64,000 nucleotides of DNA, taken from positions 48,602-112,601 of the forward strand of contig NZ_QRWD01000005.1 in the NCBI RefSeq assembly GCF_003459505.1. The letters are read 5' to 3'. Position numbers and translations under genes: made by a program. Below are positions 61,047-64,000 of this stretch, piece after piece. This DNA is from Collinsella sp. AF20-14LB (GTDB lineage Bacteria; Actinomycetota; Coriobacteriia; Coriobacteriales; Coriobacteriaceae). Numbering within the stretch: position 1 is the stretch's first letter; the number at the start of each line of letters is the position of its first letter. The notes under the pieces were generated by a model. The model worked only from the letters and a program-made list of their open reading frames with translations, did not search any database and was not told where the DNA came from.

Positions 61047-62051
61047 ATGAAAATCAATCACGCGATTCTGCATATCCTGGACTTTGACTCTGCCGTCAAC
61101 GTTATGAGCCAGCGCGAGCTCGATATCGAGAGCCGTACCGTGCGCAACTTCGTGACCACGCATCTTCGCCGCGCACGTACCTCGGCTGACAATAAATGCG
61201 CCACGTTTGCCGAGAACTCTGCGTTTGGCGGCGAGCTCAAGGGTTATTTCTTTGGCGAGCGCGAGTTCGTGGACCTGTCGCAGCAGATTGCGGAGTTTAT
61301 CTCCTCCGAGCTCACCAAAGCCGAGAAAGCCGAGTCCACCGACGTGCTCGTGGCCGATTTTGACGACGATGAGGATGCCCGCTGGTTTGCCGTGATGCTG
61401 CTGGGCTCCAAGCAGGCTTTTATGCACGAAGTGGGCCGCGAGGAGGGAGAGGTGCGCAACGACATCGCGCGCCACTACGCCATTCTGCCGAACCCCTCGC
61501 AAAAGGTGCCGAGCTATGCCATCGTGCGCGCGAGTACCATGGAGATCGGCTACGTGGACAAGAAGCGCAAGATTGCCGGCGAGGACCGTATGCTTATCCC
61601 CGATGGCCTGCTGCAGTGCGACACGGGCGTATCTGGCAAGGAGGTCATCGACACCGTGACGCGTGTGGTCGAGGAAGTCGCCGAGGAGCACGGCGCCAAC
61701 ACGGCCGTGGCGCTCGCCAAGGTTAAGGCCGCTGTGGCCGAGAAGGTCGAGGATGACGAGGAGCTTCCGCCCTGGGATATCGTCGATGAGGTCTTTGAGG
61801 ACGAGCCGGTCATCAAGGAAAGTGTGCGCGCGGCACTGACCGAGGAGAAGGTTCCCGAGCGCGTTCCCGTGGAGCGCAAGCAGGTCGAGCGCGCGGCGGT
61901 TCGCAATCATAAGATTCGTACCGATACGGGTATCGAGATCAGCTTCCCGGCCGAGATGGGTTCGAACTCCGAGTACATCGAGTTCGTCAACGAGCCCAAC
62001 GGCCTCATCTCCATCGAGCTCAAAAACATCGGCAGCATCGAGAATCGATAA
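61047..62051 (+). CDS. nucleoid-associated protein (NdpA family)
   Basis: A 334-residue protein of the 37-kDa nucleoid-associated family (PF04245). The family start is MKINHAILHILDFDSAVNVM followed by SQRELDIESRTVRNFVTTHL; VADFDDDEDARWFAVMLLGS and YAILPNPSQKVPSYAIV lie in the middle; SFPAEMGSNSEYIEFVNEPN with ISIELKNIGSIENR closes it. Binds DNA or RNA-associated complexes in Gram-negatives; the role here is unclear. The ATG at 61047 was preferred to 61038 on SD spacing. Confidence 0.85.
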   Translation: MKINHAILHILDFDSAVNVMSQRELDIESRTVRNFVTTHLRRARTSADNKCATFAENSAFGGELKGYFFGEREFVDLSQQIAEFISSELTKAEKAESTDVLVADFDDDEDARWFAVMLLGSKQAFMHEVGREEGEVRNDIARHYAILPNPSQKVPSYAIVRASTMEIGYVDKKRKIAGEDRMLIPDGLLQCDTGVSGKEVIDTVTRVVEEVAEEHGANTAVALAKVKAAVAEKVEDDEELPPWDIVDEVFEDEPVIKESVRAALTEEKVPERVPVERKQVERAAVRNHKIRTDTGIEISFPAEMGSNSEYIEFVNEPNGLISIELKNIGSIENR

Positions 62052-62080
62052 GTTGCGTTACGCCTGCAGCGAGAAAGCGA

Positions 62081-62116
62081 AGGCCGAAGCCTCGGATGAG
62101 GGCTTCGGCCTTTTTA
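62081..62116 (+). terminator. terminator of the nucleoid-protein gene
   Basis: AAGGCCGAAGCC (62081-62092) pairs with GGCTTCGGCCTT, followed by TTT. Confidence 0.9.
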
Positions 62117-62157
62117 CTTGGGGCTTAATTTCGCTACTGGTTGAGCATAAGTCAGCG

Positions 62158-62297
62158 AAAACGCCCCAGAGCGAGCAAGGTGACGTGAAAGAGGAGGGCA
62201 TTGACCTTTTGGTCATGCCCGACGACTGAACGTCAGATTGCCGCTCTGGGGCGTTTGCAGCGTCGGCTAGTTACGCGGTTTGGTAAAACCGCGTAAC
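62158..62297 (+). repeat. composite structured element, copy B
   Basis: ACGCCCCAGAGCG (62161-62173) pairs with CGCTCTGGGGCGT (62242-62254), GCAA with TTGC, TGACGT (62181-62186) with ACGTCA (62230-62235), and GGGCAT/GACC with GGTC/ATGCCC. The inner loop has CGTGAAAGAGGAG on one side and CGACG and TGAACG on the other, as in copy A. After a similar spacer (GCAGC..TC..CT) comes the same 28-bp palindrome (62270-62297), one base from the dapH stop. Confidence 0.8.
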
Positions 62298-62298
62298 C

Positions 62299-63018
62299 CT
62301 ACAGTTGACGTAAACCCTCTTCCAAGCCGGTCTTGCTGTCGGTCTGGGCGTCGCGCATCTTGATGACGCGGGCGGGAACACCGGCCACGACGGCGCCGGC
62401 GGGAACATCCTCGACGCATACGGCACCAGCGGCGACGACAGCGCCCTTGCCCACGCGTACGCCTTCCAAGACCACGGCGTTGGCGCCGATCATGACATCG
62501 TCTTCGATGACAACGGGCGTAGCGCTAGCGGGCTCCACAACGCCTGCCAGCACGGTACCGGCGCCGATGTGGCAGTTCTTGCCCACGGTGGCACGGCCGC
62601 CCAGCACGGCGCCCATGTCGATCATGGAGCCTTCGCCAATGACGGAGCCGATGTTGATGATGGCGCCCATCATGATGACGGCGCGGTCGCCGATCTCGAC
62701 GCGGTCGCGGACGATCGCGCCCGGCTCGATGCGGGCATTGATGCCCTTAAGGTCGAGCATGGGTACGGCGGAGTTGCGGCAATCGTTCTCCACGTCAAAG
62801 TACTCGATAGAATCGGCGTTAGCGTCGAGGATTGCCTTGAGCTCATCCCAATCGCCAAAGACGGTCTTGCCGTGGCAATCGCCGTAGACACGCGCGTCGC
62901 CCCACTGGACCTCCGTATCGGGCTTCTCGCGTACGTACAGTTTGACGGGCGTCTTCTTGGGCGCGGTGGCGATGTAGTTGATAATCTCCTGTGCATCCAT
63001 CTCGGCTGTGTTGCTCAT
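62299..63018 (-). CDS. dapH: 2,3,4,5-tetrahydropyridine-2,6-dicarboxylate N-acetyltransferase
   Basis: Acetylates tetrahydrodipicolinate in the acetylase branch of lysine/diaminopimelate synthesis. The 239-residue protein has a short N-terminal helical domain ([20 protein letters not shown]) and a left-handed beta-helix of hexapeptide repeats ([40 protein letters not shown]), ending [12 protein letters not shown]. The N-terminal domain is that of DapH rather than the succinyl-type DapD. It is the last gene of dapA-dapB-dapH on the minus strand. Confidence 0.93.
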   Translation of the reverse strand: MSNTAEMDAQEIINYIATAPKKTPVKLYVREKPDTEVQWGDARVYGDCHGKTVFGDWDELKAILDANADSIEYFDVENDCRNSAVPMLDLKGINARIEPGAIVRDRVEIGDRAVIMMGAIINIGSVIGEGSMIDMGAVLGGRATVGKNCHIGAGTVLAGVVEPASATPVVIEDDVMIGANAVVLEGVRVGKGAVVAAGAVCVEDVPAGAVVAGVPARVIKMRDAQTDSKTGLEEGLRQL

Positions 63019-63057
63019 TTGCTGTCTCTCCTTTGGGTGGATTTGGTTGATGCCGGG

Positions 63058-63798
63058 TTAGGCAAACATGACCTGGTCAAACGTGTAGAAGCCGGGCTCG
63101 CAGGTGACGAGCTTTTGAGCGGCGGCCAGAGCGCCGTTGACAAAGATCTGACGGCTCGTGGCGCGATGCGCGAGCGTGACTTCTTCGTCCTGGCCAAAGA
63201 AACTCACTTCGTGTACGCCGGCGACCGTGCCGCCGCGCAGCGAGTGCATGCCGATCTCCTTGGGGTCGCGCGCGCCGCACATGCCCTCGCGGCCATAGAC
63301 GGGGTGGTAGCCTGCTTCGGGCTCGGCTTCGACGACGGCGTCGAGTAGCAACTTGGCGGTGCCGCTGGGAGCGTCGACCTTTTGGTTGTGGTGCGTCTCG
63401 ACAATCTCGCAGTCAAAGCCGGGCAGCTCACGCGTGGCCTGGGCAACCAGGTGGCGCAGGGCGGCGATGCCGATAGAGTAGTTGCCCGAGTGCATGACGC
63501 GGGCATTCTGGCCCAGCTCGCGCAGACGATCCATCTGATCGGGTGTGTAGCCCGTGGTGCCCGAGACCAACGCGGCACCCGTGCGCTCGACATAGGTGAC
63601 GACGGCATCGAAGGTCACGACGTTCGAGAAGTCGATGATGACGTCGGCTGCCGGGGCGCTCTCGAGCTCGGACAGATCAAAACCGATCTGGGCGACGATA
63701 TCAAAAACGGGCTGACCGGCGGCGTCGACAACGCCCTCGGCGGTGGTGCGGATGAGCGAGCCCATGCGGCCCGTTCCCATAATGACAGTCTTAATCAA
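63058..63798 (-). CDS. dapB: 4-hydroxy-tetrahydrodipicolinate reductase
   Basis: The second step of the diaminopimelate branch, NAD(P)H-dependent. The 246-residue protein has the dinucleotide loop VIMGTGRMGSLIRTTAEGV, the VIIDFSNV block, LVSGTTGYTPDQM, the active-site EIVETHHNQKVDAPSGTAKL with the catalytic His and Lys, and the closing VTLAHRATSRQIFVNGALAA. Its start overlaps the dapA stop by eight bases. SD GGGAGCTGGTCTGCTT. Confidence 0.95.
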   Translation of the reverse strand: MIKTVIMGTGRMGSLIRTTAEGVVDAAGQPVFDIVAQIGFDLSELESAPAADVIIDFSNVVTFDAVVTYVERTGAALVSGTTGYTPDQMDRLRELGQNARVMHSGNYSIGIAALRHLVAQATRELPGFDCEIVETHHNQKVDAPSGTAKLLLDAVVEAEPEAGYHPVYGREGMCGARDPKEIGMHSLRGGTVAGVHEVSFFGQDEEVTLAHRATSRQIFVNGALAAAQKLVTCEPGFYTFDQVMFA

Positions 63799-64000
63799 GC
63801 AGACCAGCTCCCTTCAGAGCATCGGTAAGTGCAGCGCGCGTGTCGTCTGCCATGGGGCATAGAGGCATGCGGTAGTTTGCCTCGATCATACCCATCTGAG
63901 CAAGCGCTTCCTTGACGGGGATGGGGTTGACCTCGCTAAAGAGGGCATTGATGAGCGGCTGGCCGGCAATCTGGATATCGCGGGCGCGCGCCACGTCACC
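63791..64000 (-). CDS. dapA: 4-hydroxy-tetrahydrodipicolinate synthase, C-terminal part only
   Basis: The last 69 residues of DapA (GDVARARDIQIAGQPLINAL, then FSEVNPIPVKEALAQMGMIE) are in the window; the gene continues beyond position 64000. The NPIPVK block is characteristic of DapA. The enzyme condenses aspartate semialdehyde and pyruvate. It is the first of three minus-strand lysine genes. Confidence 0.92.
   Translation of the reverse strand, partial: GDVARARDIQIAGQPLINALFSEVNPIPVKEALAQMGMIEANYRMPLCPMADDTRAALTDALKGAGLLD

Overview
The window looks like a chromosome segment of a high-GC, strictly anaerobic gut actinobacterium of the class Coriobacteriia, most probably Collinsella or a close relative. 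This rests on the gene content and on the protein style. The content is a class III anaerobic ribonucleotide reductase, flavodoxin with DUF3793, L-lactate dehydrogenase, a DapH-type lysine pathway and an ABC-F EttA protein. The proteins are acidic and rich in Asp, Glu and Ala, with GTG and TTG starts and strong GGAGG ribosome binding sites. The assignment is inferred from content, not from a database match. No rRNA, tRNA, phage, complete insertion sequence or CRISPR array was seen.

Layout. 1-9,600: anaerobic dNTP synthesis (nrdD, nrdG) behind an NrdR-like operator, then pterin/folate genes (folE, HD protein, folB), two peptidases, a SlyD-like FKBP followed by an orphan UreE-like protein, and a Cof-type phosphatase. 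9,600-13,130 (mostly minus strand): Fur-family regulator, acylphosphatase, oxidoreductase, RNase H and a LysR regulator. 13,131-26,680: metY with a possible Cys-containing leader peptide, a secreted protein, ketopantoate reductase, a cyclase-fold hydrolase, ferredoxin-type aldo/keto reductase, endonuclease IV, a polar amino-acid ABC transporter whose permease carries an extra extracytoplasmic domain, and metal-linked genes (flavodoxin, DUF3793, a CopZ-like protein). 26,957-29,487: an LPXTG-type surface protein whose reading frame is broken by a run of eleven G, a likely phase-variation switch. 29,484-31,456: a YolD plus Y-family DNA polymerase cassette with a -35/-10 promoter and two LexA boxes. 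31,643-36,000: an iron-ADH fragment, pgi and two HAD phosphatases.

The metabolic centrepiece is 36,015-47,402. A GntR/UTRA regulator is followed by an eleven-step block of transporter and enzymes: YfcC-type transporter, YtcJ-type amidohydrolase, FrlC-like epimerase, FrlB-like deglycase, two PfkB kinases, a PF04909 amidohydrolase, YjbQ, BtpA/SgcQ and an FGGY kinase. The first half is the fructoselysine/Amadori-product catabolic logic of uptake, phosphorylation, deglycation and C3 epimerisation. The second half is an unusual extension of unknown substrate.

47,480-64,000: TatD-type hydrolase and TcdA; an SdpR/SdpI-like pair divergent from a 28-residue hydrophobic peptide gene with a LexA-like box over its promoter (a candidate SOS-linked type I toxin); ettA; two low-complexity proteins; nadE; an aminotransferase; ldh; a DUF2974 lipase-like protein; a nucleoid-associated protein; and the convergent dapA-dapB-dapH lysine operon that runs off the end.

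Between the genes lies an unusual density of long hairpin repeats. One family has a shared apical loop and arms that change by compensatory substitutions (19.5, 20.6 and 59.7 kb). A second, composite element of about 140 bp, with a strictly conserved internal loop, follows the stop codons of ettA and dapH. These structured repeats, the SOS-linked micro-peptide, the poly-G surface switch and the extended Amadori operon are the most promising novelties.
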